In this document: one piece after another, positions 12,152-22,259 of the stretch
Position numbering within the stretch: position 1 is the first letter of the stretch
Layout: every line of letters starts with the position of its first letter
Assembly: GCA_024734495.1 (NCBI GenBank)
Contig: JALMQS010000187.1
Location: forward strand, 7,985,055-8,049,054
From: Forficula auricularia
Lineage: Eukaryota; Arthropoda; Insecta; Dermaptera; Forficulidae
DNA length: 64,000 nucleotides
Direction of reading: 5' to 3'
Made by a program: the position numbers and the translations under genes
The notes under the pieces: generated by a model
The model's database searches: none
The model's input: the letters and a program-made list of their open reading frames with translations, nothing else
What the model was told of the DNA's origin: nothing

Positions 12152-14879
12152 TTTAAGCTCTAGCATGTCTGCAAGAGGATGCATTCTCGCTCTCAAAAGG
12201 TGTCAAGTTCATCCTATTATTTATGCATTAAAAAGTTTCACTGACAGCTCTAAACGAATAGTGGAACTAAGAAAACATTAAAATATTTATAGAGAAGAAC
12301 TAATATTTCATCTTTACATTTTTTTTACTTGAAACATCTTTATTTATTTATTTAAGAAAATTCGAAAAATTTTATTACAGGTATATATATTCCCTTATTC
12401 TGTGGTACAAATTTACTATGTATTGAAAGATCTTGGCCTGAAGTTGTTCCTTTTCTAGGTTTCAGATCTTTATCTAATTATTATGGTTCTGAAGTAATAT
12501 ATTTATTAATAATTAAATTTTTTTAATTCATTTCTTTAAAATAGACCAAGATAGCGAGGTCTCGGACATCCATTTTATGTAGGCCTGTGCCTGTGAGACG
12601 TCCCGAGTGGTTTGTTTGTCCCAGTCTAACTGTAAAGAAGTCAAAAATAAATAATAAATGAATAAAGTTTTTGTGAAAAAGTACAGTCGCCACACGCAAG
12701 AGTAGGTACACCTGACAGTTGCAAATTTAATTTTCTAGCCCTTTCATTAAGTTTTTTTTGGGAGAAAATTGATCAATTAACCAATAATTTTGTTCACAAA
12801 TCACCTAAATTTCGAATGATTTTTTTCGTAAATGAACCTTCTTGGAGTGTATTTTTCGGAATAAACAACCAATTGTACCTTCTAGGTGCAAAAGTCATAA
12901 AGTTTTTTTTAGAAGTATTCAAATGCAAAATACAGTAACTAATTATAAAGTGTGTAAAAGATAAATATTGCCAAGGTTTTGTGTTTACATTAATTAATTT
13001 CAATAAATGCTGGTTGATTTTTTGTAAAGAAAGTGTCTCTTCAAAGGTTATAGAAACGGGACGACCCTGTTTACGCGAAACGGTTGGCAACAATTCTAGT
13101 CGTGAGGGTCTATGAAAATGTAACTTTTTATGCAATTGTTAGTTATTTTTCTCTAAAAATATTAAACTAAAATTCTGAATTCAATGTCAAACAAAAATAG
13201 TAATTAAAAAAATGCTATATGATCATTACTCTTTAATTTAATAATATATATAAATATATAGGCTGAAATTGAATTTATGGACCGTAACGTCATAAGCAAA
13301 CATGGGCACCTCTCAACGCCTGTAGGGTATTCCTCTTCTGTGCTTAAGAATACAATTGGTTGTATAAGCAATAGGCGCAAATGTAATACTGACTTTCTGA
13401 CTTACTGACCCATGGGCTAGTAGTAAAAAAAATAATGAACAAAATTTGACCCAAAAGGTTCGCCATCACTGGTCTAGGATCTAGGATGGACCCTTATAAG
13501 ATGATGCTAAATGTATACATTTTTAAAGTTATTTAAGAGGCGGCCCGCTCCTCGGAGGCCTAATAACAAAATAGTCATGCAATTGGTTGTAAAAGAATAA
13601 TAGATTTTTATTGTTTATAATAAACATTTCAGAGAAAAAATATTAGTCCATTAATATTAACCTTTTGCATTACCACTTTTTTCTGCTGAGTTCTCAAATC
13701 ATAACATATAATATATTTTTGAACTAGTTATTTAATGGCATGGGTAATAAATAAAAACTAGATGTCTAATCCGCTCAGAGATCCGAGCAAAAACAATTAA
13801 TTTTAACCTCGTTTATTCATTATTAGATATTTGAACTTGATCTACTTTAGTTTTGAACGATTGAACATTGTATATATAGAGTTGTTAGAAAAAGGATGGT
13901 ATAGTACTTTGGAGTAGATAAGTTTTTAACATCCATCTCGTTCCATTAGTAAACTGAGGCCTCAACTTTTTACCCTCAGCCACCAGCTACGAATGCATTA
14001 GGGGAGGCAAAACATTGCGTGACTCAAGACAAAAGCTGGCCAAGTAACAAGGTTATAAGTATTCAAGAATTAATGATTATAAATAGGTTGCTATTTATGC
14101 CATTAATAATATAGTTTTAGAAAAAGTTTGAAGACGATCTCTCTTCGTCCATAATATATGGTATTCTAATACAAATTATACATACAAGAAATTAGACATC
14201 ATTTGTATTCTTCCTATGCTAATAATCTTGTGCTTATTTTAGTTGATTTATGGAAATGCATTCAGCCAGTAAAAAGATCAAGTACTCTTGTGATTCTCCA
14301 AGTTTTTTCTCTTTTCTTTTTTTTTAACAAGCTTTGGAAATGTTTCTTTTCAAGATTCATTATTTATTTTGTTGAAAAAATTTAGATTCTTCTATTTACG
14401 GAATATTTACTTAATGAAATTTATATTCTTGCTCATTGCCATCTCTTTTTAAAATCAATTTTATTACACCAGTTCCTCAATAATGCGACTCCAATTAGTG
14501 AATATGTTTTTGCCTATACCATATTCAATTTATTCACTGTACGCTTTCACAGGCTCCTAGTAATAAATTTCAATATAAAAAACTATTCAAAATGTATTTC
14601 TTGAAACACTTGCCTGTTTGTTTTTGCATTGGCAAACCATCATCGAGTATCTTTAGACCTTCCAAACTAAACAATTGATTAGGTAGGTACCTACTGTATG
14701 GAATTGTTTTATTTAAAACCGGAAATAAAATTAAATTAGGGTAAGCCAAGAGATGAGATATTTAGCTTCTTTAAATGAAATTACCCTCCATTTTATATTG
14801 ATATTAATTTAATCTAAACATCTAGTGTAGAAATGAGAAAACATGTACAGTTAATAAAATAATTCAATTTTCTTTTACT
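12152..14879. other. no recognised feature
   Basis: AT-rich sequence. A 113-codon minus-strand frame at 12794-13135 is the longest here. It has no motif, domain-like pattern or convincing splice context that I can recognise. No transposon termini were identified. Confidence 0.4.
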
Positions 14880-15420
14880 TTATCCAATGCGAAGCATGTG
14901 GAAAGTATTGTAATCGGTCTCGCGGCAAGCGCGACTTCATAGGGTCCTCAGGTAAAGACTACGGAACCCATGGTCTCAATTAAAGTCACAAATTGTAGAA
15001 TTCAATTAGGTTGAATTTTAGCACGTGACGGTTTTGCCAAAAATTACATGGGGTCTCGCCGAGAGCCCAAAAAGTGCGATTTTTTCATTTAGTGCGTGCG
15101 GATGTATGTATATATATATATGTGATGTATGTATGTATGTTATCGTTTTTTTGGCCCACGATTTTTTCCACACCGTTGCACCGATTGAAATAAAATTGAA
15201 AACCTACCATTAGTTTAACAAAATGAAGCGCTGATTAGTTTTTGGTACATATCGGCACACAAACATTAGTACTTTATTTCAGTACTTTTTTAGTTTTTTC
15301 TAAATATCTTGAAAATGACTTGACCAATTTTGATGAAATTTAATATACTAATTAAGTACCTTGGGCACCACAAAACAGGTTAAATAAAGTTTTTGGTAAA
15401 ATTATATTTTAAAGTACTTT
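14880..15420 (+). repeat. dispersed repeat with inverted relative at 54.2-54.6 kb
   Basis: Shared blocks with 54215-54600 (opposite strand) include AAAGTATTGTAATCG, GGTCCTCAGGTAAAGACTAC, GACGGTTTTGCCAAAAATTA and AAAACCTACCATTAGTTTAA, ending with TTTTCTAAATATCTTGAAAA. The copies are considerably diverged. A GTAT-rich microsatellite lies at about 15104-15141. There is no coding sequence. Confidence 0.6.
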
Positions 15421-15600
15421 ACTCTAGAGTAAGATAGTACCTTTTTAAATTCTTTAAAATTTATTCATTTGATCGTTTTATTAAAGCTCATTTAACCTAA
15501 CTTAAGTAAGAATGGATAAGCTTCTCTTTGTGAAATGCTAATAATTTGGGAGGAAATTTTATAAGTAACCATAGCAACTGCGTTGTTTTCTTATCCGTTA

Positions 15601-15995
15601 GCTTTGCTGAAGACATAGAGGAATCGACTAAAAACCAAAAATAACGATTGATTCTCATCTATTACTTGAGGAATAACCATTCTATATTGGATTTTTGAAG
15701 TTTCGGTTTTTATTGGTAACCATTGGTGAAGACTTGGAGGAATCGACTTAAAATCAAAAACAACTATCGATTCTTATCTAATACTAGAGGAATAATAACC
15801 TTATTGCATTCCATTTTTGATGTTTTGACTATTAATGGCAACGTCTACTGAAAACATGGAAGACTCTATTATAATATATTAATATTTCAAATGAATTTGG
15901 ATAAAGTTTAGCAACGATCCGTTGCAGTTTATTTGCTAAGGGAGAATGGTGTGGATTCTTGGTGAAACATTTTAAATAAAGTAAAGAAAATTTTG
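15601..15995 (+). repeat. ~120-bp tandem array plus conserved flank
   Basis: About 2.5 units of roughly 120 bp. The signposts are GAGGAATCGACTTAAAATCA, GATTCTTATCTAATACTAGA and ATTGGTAACCATTGGTGAAG. The array is followed by ATGAATTTGGATAAAGTTTA and GCAACGATCCGTTGCAGTTT (15892-15931), then a module GGGAGAATGGTGT with GGTGAAACATTTTAAATAAA (15941-15979). The same unit occurs inverted at 45217-45545 with the same first flank, as single units at 53640-53785, and as a fragment at 20232-20290. The second module is related to the flank of the hammerhead array at 50.5 kb. The layout (core minisatellite with conserved flanks) resembles non-autonomous Helentron or 'pearl'-type elements. Confidence 0.65.
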
Positions 15996-16319
15996 AGAAA
16001 ATTTAGTTTTTATATTTGAAAAAGTTTCTAATATTTTCTGTATTCAATTCAAATTTTAATACAAATTTTCAATTTAGTTTCTTAAAATATACTCTGTTTT
16101 TACAGTTAAATATTTAATGGTCAGTAAATTATAAGTGGGATAGATAAGGCCCTTGGTTTGATCGGGACTGTTCCCGTTTGAAGATATGGATCAGGTGTCC
16201 CGGCCAATTTGTTATTTTGTCCCAGTTATTTGGAAACAATTATTAAGTGCAGCCACGGTAAAGTTAATTGTGAAGTAAATTGTAGTAAACTTTTCGATTT
16301 GATTAAAAATCACAAAGAA

Positions 16320-16770
16320 ATAGAGGAAAAAGTAAAAACTTTTTCAAGGCTCGGTACGCTCGACAGTTAGAGCCGCGGCAAGTTAATTTATTTTTTATAT
16401 TTCGGTCTGAATTTCAGTCAAGTCCAATTGAATAATCCCTTTCTCTATAACGAGTATTGTTTTGAACCAAATACAAAAAGCAAAAGGCCATTTTTAAAAT
16501 AATAAAAATTAAGAAATTTATCTCGAATAGTCTGAAACAGGTCTGGACTTGAATTTGGCATTCTTGAATTAGAGATAATGCAAGAAAGAGAGATGATTCT
16601 ATCCGCGCCCTTTTAGTAATTTTTCTCTATCAGATTCTAATGAAAGTATTACGTGTACATTTATTAAATAATAAAAAAGTGAACAAATTTTCAAGACTCT
16701 GTACGCTAGAGCCCCGGTGGCAATTAATAATAAACTCAAATATAAATTTTTTTGCAACGAAATTTTCTCT
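16320..16770. repeat. dispersed repeat fragments
   Basis: TTTTTCAAGGCTCGGTACGC at 16339 is echoed by TTTTCAAGACTCTGTACGCT at 16687 and by TTTTAAGGCTCGGTATGCTA at 58782. Each is followed by GAGCC...G, and the last two by GCAATTAATAATAAACT. Identity is unknown. An 83-codon frame at 16640-16891 is not accepted as a gene. Confidence 0.45.
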
Positions 16771-17234
16771 GGAGAGAGACGGACTGGTAGAAATTTTAAT
16801 TGAATGTAATAACTACCTCTGGGCTGCCTTCCATTACATTCAATTCAAATATAAATTTTTGATTTACTCCTATATTATGACATCGTCTTAAAATCTCAAT
16901 AAAATCATTCATTTTTTTTTCATTTTTGAACCAGATGTATCAAAGGTAGAGAGACCAAAATCTAATCAGTTTTCTGTATTGAAAATAGTACAAACATTTT
17001 GACATAGAAACGAACTTTTTTGAGTTTTCATTCATGGATTATCGTGGGTATCGGAATCCAGACACACAAATAGTCAGAAAAAAATCAGAATTTAAATTTT
17101 TTTTCTCCGCATTTTAAATTTTCTCAATCATTTAAAATACAATGAGCATAATTATATATATTTATATATGAATTCAATACTAGGACAGCCTGGGAGTCGA
17201 GTAATTAATTTTAAAATTAATTTTTAGAGTAAAT

Positions 17235-17491
17235 GAATGCTTCACTTGCCAAATCGATTAACTCCACTTTATGAATTTTATTAGTAAATTTTAATTTCAC
17301 TTGATTGACTCATAACTGTATATATTCAAAACATATTTCTCTAATAGGTAATAAGTATTAACACCACTAAATAACAAAAAATGTTTGGCCATTGAATAAT
17401 AAATAATGTAATAATATGTACATTACCTATTTCATCGCATTTCTCCACTTTTTGTTTTATGGAGTTAATCGATTTGGCAAGTGAAGCATTC
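17235..17491. mobile_element. MITE with perfect 32-bp terminal inverted repeats
   Basis: The termini at 17235-17266 (GAATGCTTCACTTGCCAAAT to TTAACTCCA) and 17460-17491 are exact reverse complements over 32 bp. The 193-bp interior is AT-rich and non-coding. The superfamily is not assigned. Flanking bases are AAAT on the left and AAAT on the right, so a short duplication is possible. Confidence 0.75.
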
Positions 17492-17829
17492 AAATATTAA
17501 TAGCTTTTTTATAATAAGTTATGTTCAGTTAAGATAATATATTTATTTATAGATTATTGTTGTTTTTTTGTTAATCGCTTAATTACTTAGCCTTTTTGAA
17601 TCATAAGTACTTTGCTGAATATACTTCTTGTATCCTTCTAAAATCACATAGAAGGGGATCATTTTCAATTTCGAGAGTTTGTTCGAAACCCGGTTTGGTA
17701 AAAAAATATGCTAAGTCTAGGCTTAGATGAGGAGTACTTAAATTCTGCCATTCCCATTCCCCTTCATCCTAAGGCTAAAAAATAAAAAAAATTAATTATA
17801 TAAACTATAAAGCTCACTTTCCATTCATA

Positions 17830-17960
17830 CATTAATTCCTGTGAATCAATTGTAATAGACTGATAAAGAGAGCAAAGCTCTCGAAATTATAGTCTCGTTA
17901 TAAATAAAATTTATAATTCCAGAAGGAGACATACTCTTTAATTGTCTCCTTCAATATAAA
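17830..17960 (+). mobile_element. hammerhead-containing element, copy 2
   Basis: It matches the right half of the 9.1-kb element: ATTCCTGTGAATCAATTGTA, the ribozyme, then CTCGTTATAAATAAA, ATAATTCCAGAAGGAGACA and CTTTAATTGTCTCCTT. Only one arm is present. Confidence 0.6.
17849..17905 (+). ncRNA. near-intact hammerhead ribozyme, family A
   Basis: The core at 17860-17866 is CTGATAA (G8 changed to A). Stem II is GAGAGC-AAA-GCTCTC (17868-17882). The GAAA box is intact (17883-17886), followed by TTATAGTC with the predicted cleavage site after 17894. Stem I pairs TTGTAATAGA with TCGTTATAA through one bulge. The G8 substitution should inactivate it, but the fold is unmistakable. Confidence 0.55.
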
Positions 17961-19109
17961 ATTCCTGATTTTAGAACACATTTGTACAAGCTCTTACTCT
18001 CAATATTTTAGCTTGTTTTAAAAACATATATTTTCAAAATAGATATATCCAATTATATTAAGAACGAAATAAATACAATTAATTAAAGTGTTATTTTGGG
18101 GTCAAATGTTTTAGTGAATAACATAACTCGAGTCGTTTTCAAATGCTAATATGTACAGATTAATTGGAGCATAAGTGGATGTATTTGATCTTTATGAAAT
18201 AAACCACATTAATAAATAATTCATTAAACAATGTATAATAAAGTAAATGTGGTTTATTTCAAAAAATGTCAATAAATAGGCTAATATGTAGATGTGGAGC
18301 AAATCAATAAAACGATTTTTTTAATTAATTATTAAATTAATATTAAAATTAAATATAAATTGATGGATTTTATTAGCTTTTTTGGAATCATTCACCACCT
18401 CCCCTTCATTTTAGGTCTTTATCAATTTCACATTAAACATACTTATGGCAAAGAAATAAGCGAAAACAAGCTTTTAAAGCCATAACAAAAGGCTTATATA
18501 ATAAGCAACCTGTTAACAATAATTTGTAAATATCTAGGTAGTTTGGTTATTTGTTTGCTTTTGTTCAGTGTGTACCACAAATCAATGAGGAAATCAAAAG
18601 AAATTTAACACTATGAACAAAGAACAATCTAAAAATTGAAGGATTCGAATATTATTGAAAACCTCTATTCAAGATTCTATAAATATTCGTCAAACAATCT
18701 GGTCAGAAAATCATTAATACAATCACAAAGATATTTTTTAAAAAAACCCCACTTTTTTGAATTCAGGATAAACATTAAATCTCGAATGGAATTTTTTCAG
18801 AAATACACTAATATTTTCTTTAATACAAATAGATGTATCTAGGTTGTGTAAAAAAATAAAAGAATTTAAATATACAAGGGAAGCAAATGTATAATAATAA
18901 ATGCCGGTGTATATTTAAGTCACGCTAGATTTTTAAGAAATGATTAGATCATTTTGCGCAATATAGCAGTTTTTTACGCATATAATTAAAGTGTGAATAC
19001 GATTTTGTTTAACAAACTCTAGGTATGAACTAAAAATGTTTTTAAGACGATATTTTAATAATTTTTGCTTTTGAAATATTTTGTGATAGAAAATGAACTT
19101 TTCATTATA
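17961..19109. other. no gene recognised
   Basis: AT-rich sequence. A short inverted pair (TGAAATAAACCACATT at 18204, inverse near 18246) forms a small hairpin element. Frames of 68-79 codons have no family resemblance. Confidence 0.45.
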
Positions 19110-19296
19110 TAGGGTGTCCGAGACGAAACATCCTAAATTGAAACACTTATACTGATCATAATAAGCAACCAAAACAATTTTGTTAGGTGGTACATGGTAG
19201 TTTAGCTATGGAAATTTATGTTAAGTAATAGTAGAAATTTAATTAAAATTAAATAATTAATTTAATTTGAATTTCTCTCGAAATCAACTGTCTACG

Positions 19297-19518
19297 GTGT
19301 GCTACACAAGCGCCTGACCCCCTGGATTTCTTCCTGTGAAGGTATGTTAAAGACAAGGTTTTCTCTATCAAACTGACAATTCTGGAACAGCTTCGTGAGA
19401 GGATTTAGAGCTGCTATTGAGACAGTTACGCCACAGATGCTACAGGCTACCTGGAGAGAATTAGATCGATTAGACATCCTTCGTTCTACTCTTGGGGAAC
19501 ATATAGAAATGGTGTAAT
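19297..19518 (+). pseudogene. mariner-type transposase, C-terminal fragment
   Basis: In one frame the reading is DPLDFFL-stop-RYVKDKVFSIKL followed by TILEQLRE. After a frameshift near 19400 it continues AAIETVTPQMLQATWREL and ends GEHIEMV-stop. This matches the end of Tc1/mariner transposases, where PLDFFLWGYVKD carries the last catalytic Asp, followed by the ML..W.ELD..R.D tail. An in-frame stop replaces the expected Trp after FFL. The catalytic core upstream is absent, so it is inactive. It would have catalysed cut-and-paste transposition in the nucleus. Confidence 0.7.
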
Positions 19519-19600
19519 TGCACAAACAAAACTTCATAACAATTAGATGTAACAAATCAGAGGAAAAAAGGAAACAATTAAACACCATGTTAAATCATAC

Positions 19601-19655
19601 GACCAATGCAAGCAACGTTTCGACAATTTATTATGGCTTCATCAGGCTCTTGATC
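19601..19655 (-). ncRNA. hammerhead ribozyme, family B, left copy
   Basis: On the minus strand: CTGATGA (19639-19645), a weakened stem II (GCC against GTC), GAAAC with GTT (cleavage before 19613), and stem I GATCAAGAGC pairing with GC...TTGGTC around an internal loop. The core bases are intact and stem II has one mismatch, so activity may be reduced. Confidence 0.6.
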
Positions 19656-19830
19656 AAATTATTTTAAAACACTGTTATTCGAGTCGAAGGTGTGCGGTTG
19701 GTCTGTCTGGTTCCATTGCTACTCTAAACAATGAATGGTGTTATATAATAAATAAATGTATTCAGATTGTTATGTATATGTATTCTAATGCAAGAAAAAA
19801 ATTGAATGACAAAGTGTTTTAAAATAATTT

Positions 19831-19882
19831 GATCAAGAGCCTGATGAAGCCACAATAAAAAGGCGAAACGTTGCGATTGGTC
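19831..19882 (+). ncRNA. hammerhead ribozyme, family B, right copy (core intact)
   Basis: CTGATGA (19841-19847), one extra A, stem II GCC (19849-19851) with GGC (19862-19864), GAAA (19865-19868), then C-G-T-T with predicted cleavage after 19872. Stem I is GATCAAGAGC with GCGATTGGTC: 2 bp, an AG/GA internal loop, then about 6 bp including a wobble. Stem III is only A-U and C-G with no loop, so a dimeric (ACGU self-pairing) form is expected, as described for Penelope-type hammerheads. All invariant bases are present. Confidence 0.8.
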
Positions 19883-20001
19883 GTATGATTTAACACGGTG
19901 TTTAATTGTTTCCTTCATTCCTCTGATTTGTTACATCTAATATCGAATACATGTAGTATTACAGACAGTTCAAATTAGGGCTTTTCGTCTCGGACATCCT
20001 G

Positions 20002-21114
20002 TTCCTAAAGAAATTAGGGCGGGATTCACAAACCGTAAATAAAAAGATATAATAAGTATATGGTATATTTATTTTTAGGGAAGAGAAATCTCTCAAAAGA
20101 AATTAGGAGAATCTTCATCGCCACAATTCCTGCTCTTTCAGAACTAAAAAAATGTCCATATTCTAAAGTTTCTTGGTCTATCGAGAAAAAAATCTTTCTC
20201 CTTCAATGTCCCTTTGTTATCATATTTTGACCATAATGGTAACCTCTACTGAAAACATGGAAGAATCGACTTAGAATTTAGTCTACTACTGGCTAAACCC
20301 ACCTATTCATCAAATTAATAATGTGTTTTCATCAAAAGAAATGACAGCATTTCGACGAGTATTTTGAGAGAAGTCAATCTCTAGCCAAATTTAATCTTAT
20401 TTTGTCAAATACAATCGACTTAGCATGTCCTTGCACCTTATTAATCTAAATTAAAAAAAAATGTTTTAATTTGCAACAAATTTACTATTTATAATGATAT
20501 CGAAAATTGCTGCTGGTAATTTTTAATTTTTTCTTTATTAATATCCTTTGGTATTTATTGATTTTCCTATGGCATAGTTTATAATACCATAAATATTTAT
20601 ATAATACATACTAGTAATGCAATTATTTCATTATTATCACAAAACCCTAACTAAGTTAAAGTATATTTAAAAAAAATAATTAAAACTAAAAAATTAAAAC
20701 AATTTCTCTCGGATTATCATAGTTAAATTATCAAATATGTACTTTATCCAATAGAAAAGTTTTAAAATTCCAATACCTTCTCGAGAAATTTCTTATCGGC
20801 CATACGTTCGCTCTGAGAGAAATAGTTTTTAGAATAGGGTCGCTATCGCTATCTGGAGAATTTATTTATGAAATATGCCCCTTTCTCGCCGGGTTAAGAC
20901 GGCACTATAGATCTTTCTGCAGTGATGTGGTCTTGTTGGATCAATAAGATTTTGTGGGTCAACATTGGTGTCGTTGGCCTTTCATGTCATCCATATCTTG
21001 TTCTTCACGTTGAATACGTCAGGAGGAATTAATGTCTCTTCTCCAGATTAGACTTCAATCGTTGTTGTATAGGATTTTTATGAGGCAGTTTCTAGGGAGT
21101 TTTCAGTTTTCCTC
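20002..21114. other. no gene recognised
   Basis: AT-rich sequence. A fragment of the ~120-bp repeat family (GGTAACCTCTACTGAAAACA) lies at about 20239-20290. Confidence 0.45.
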
Positions 21115-21117
21115 TTA

Positions 21118-21619
21118 GGGGCCGTCCATAAATTACATCACACGAATTTCAAGATTTTTAGACCCCCCCTCTCTCCTGTGTCACATTCTGTCACATTTTC
21201 ATTGAGCCGCCCATGTATTGTGACGTCATACTTTAACATTTGTACCCTATAATTTAATAATTTTAATAAATTGCCTTACGAGATTTTAATCCATTTTCTT
21301 AAACAAATTAGTCTTCTTGAAAAAATCATAACAAATATCTTCAGGGAATGAATACTTAATTATAAGAAAAAGGGTTTATTTATTTGAAAAAAAAAATTAA
21401 AGTTTTACAATTTTTGTCTAGATTTATTTTAGCAACATTTTCAGGTTGGAATAATAATAAGCTGAAATCTAAAAAATATATTTGAAAATTTTTAAAAAAT
21501 TTTAAATTGACTTTTGTGACTTCACAATTTTTAAGATCCCCTGGCACCCCAATCAGATTTTCTCCCAAATCTGAGACCCTTCCCCTCTTTACTATGTGAC
21601 GTAATTTATGGACGGCCCC
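21118..21619. mobile_element. MITE with TTA target duplication (Harbinger-like)
   Basis: The termini GGGGCCGTCCATAAATTACA (21118-21137) and GTAATTTATGGACGGCCCC (21601-21619) are inverted. Both ends abut TTA (21115-21117 and 21620-21622). A 3-bp TTA duplication fits PIF/Harbinger, but the superfamily is inferred only from that. Poly-pyrimidine tracts flank both ends internally (ACCCCCCCTCTC, TTCCCCTC). The interior has no transposase. Confidence 0.7.
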
Positions 21620-21739
21620 TTAAGTAGTTTCTGTAGTTGTGGACGATCAAATGTTGTGCTATGACTTTTCACACGAAAGAACAAAAGATCGAATCATCAC
21701 CATCATCGAGTATTAAGTCTCGTTAAAAAATATTCCGAT

Positions 21740-22258
21740 ATTGTAGAGTGAATGGACTTGATTCAATAACAAATGTCTCTCTGATGGGGCGATACATCCT
21801 TTCGATATAACAGACCAAAAGAATTATAAATGAGAAAATAATCATTTTATTTTATCGATTTAATCTATCTTGAGGTTCAAAGCAGCTTTTTAATCTAAGA
21901 AAATAGCATCAAAAGATTAAGAATTTTGTAGTTTAAAGGAAATTGTTTGAAAAGATTCAATTTCTTCTCTCCGGGAGTGAATCAACTAGAAATGCGTAAA
22001 TGTTTTATTTTTTTCCTCATTACATATACAATCGAATCTATTGAAATTTCATATCTGTATGTTATTTTTTTTTCTTTTATATCAAATAGCAAATTTTTAT
22101 TAGAATATTTGTATTTTTAAGGTAATTTGAAAAAACGGGTGCACTTGGATACCTCCTTTTGGGGAACATGATGGCGACATCGACCGATTTCCACTATTTT
22201 CGATTCAAAAAATTATTTAACCAATAATTTAGAGCGTTGGTTTTTAAATTTATAGTCG
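21740..22258 (+). repeat. truncated arm of the 3.2-kb foldback family
   Basis: It shares GAATGGACTTGAT (21751) and TGAAAAGATTCAATTTCTTC followed by TCTCCGGGAG (21948-21978) with the arm at 3.2-3.8 kb. It ends about 22130, where the next element begins. Confidence 0.6.
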
Positions 22259-22259
22259 T

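Larger units (their letters stand above)
19531..19945. mobile_element. inverted pair of hammerhead modules (Penelope-type pLTR relic)
   Basis: The left arm (about 19538-19678) and right arm (about 19812-19940) are inverted copies. Shared blocks are TTAGATGTAACAAATCAGAG, AACAATTAAACACC, TTAAATCATACGACCAAT, the ribozyme, and TTGATCAAATTATTTTAAAA. The ~135-bp centre is unrelated to either arm. Penelope-like elements are known to carry hammerhead ribozymes in terminal repeats that may be inverted, which makes this the best explanation. No reverse transcriptase remains between the arms. It sits inside a mariner relic, so it inserted later. Confidence 0.65.
19110..20001 (+). mobile_element. mariner-like element relic with nested insertion
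   Basis: Terminal repeats AGGGTGTCCGAGACGAAA (19111-19128) and the inverse TTTTCGTCTCGGACATCCT (19982-20000) bound about 890 bp. The 3' part of a transposase gene lies inside, and an inverted hammerhead pair (about 19531-19945) has inserted between the transposase stop and the right end. The 5' half of the transposase is missing. The TA target duplication is not clearly preserved. Confidence 0.7.

Noticed and set aside
12794..13135. 113-codon minus-strand frame as a gene
   Set aside because: No recognisable domain, no clear splice or start context, and AT-driven composition (Phe, Ile, Asn, Lys rich).
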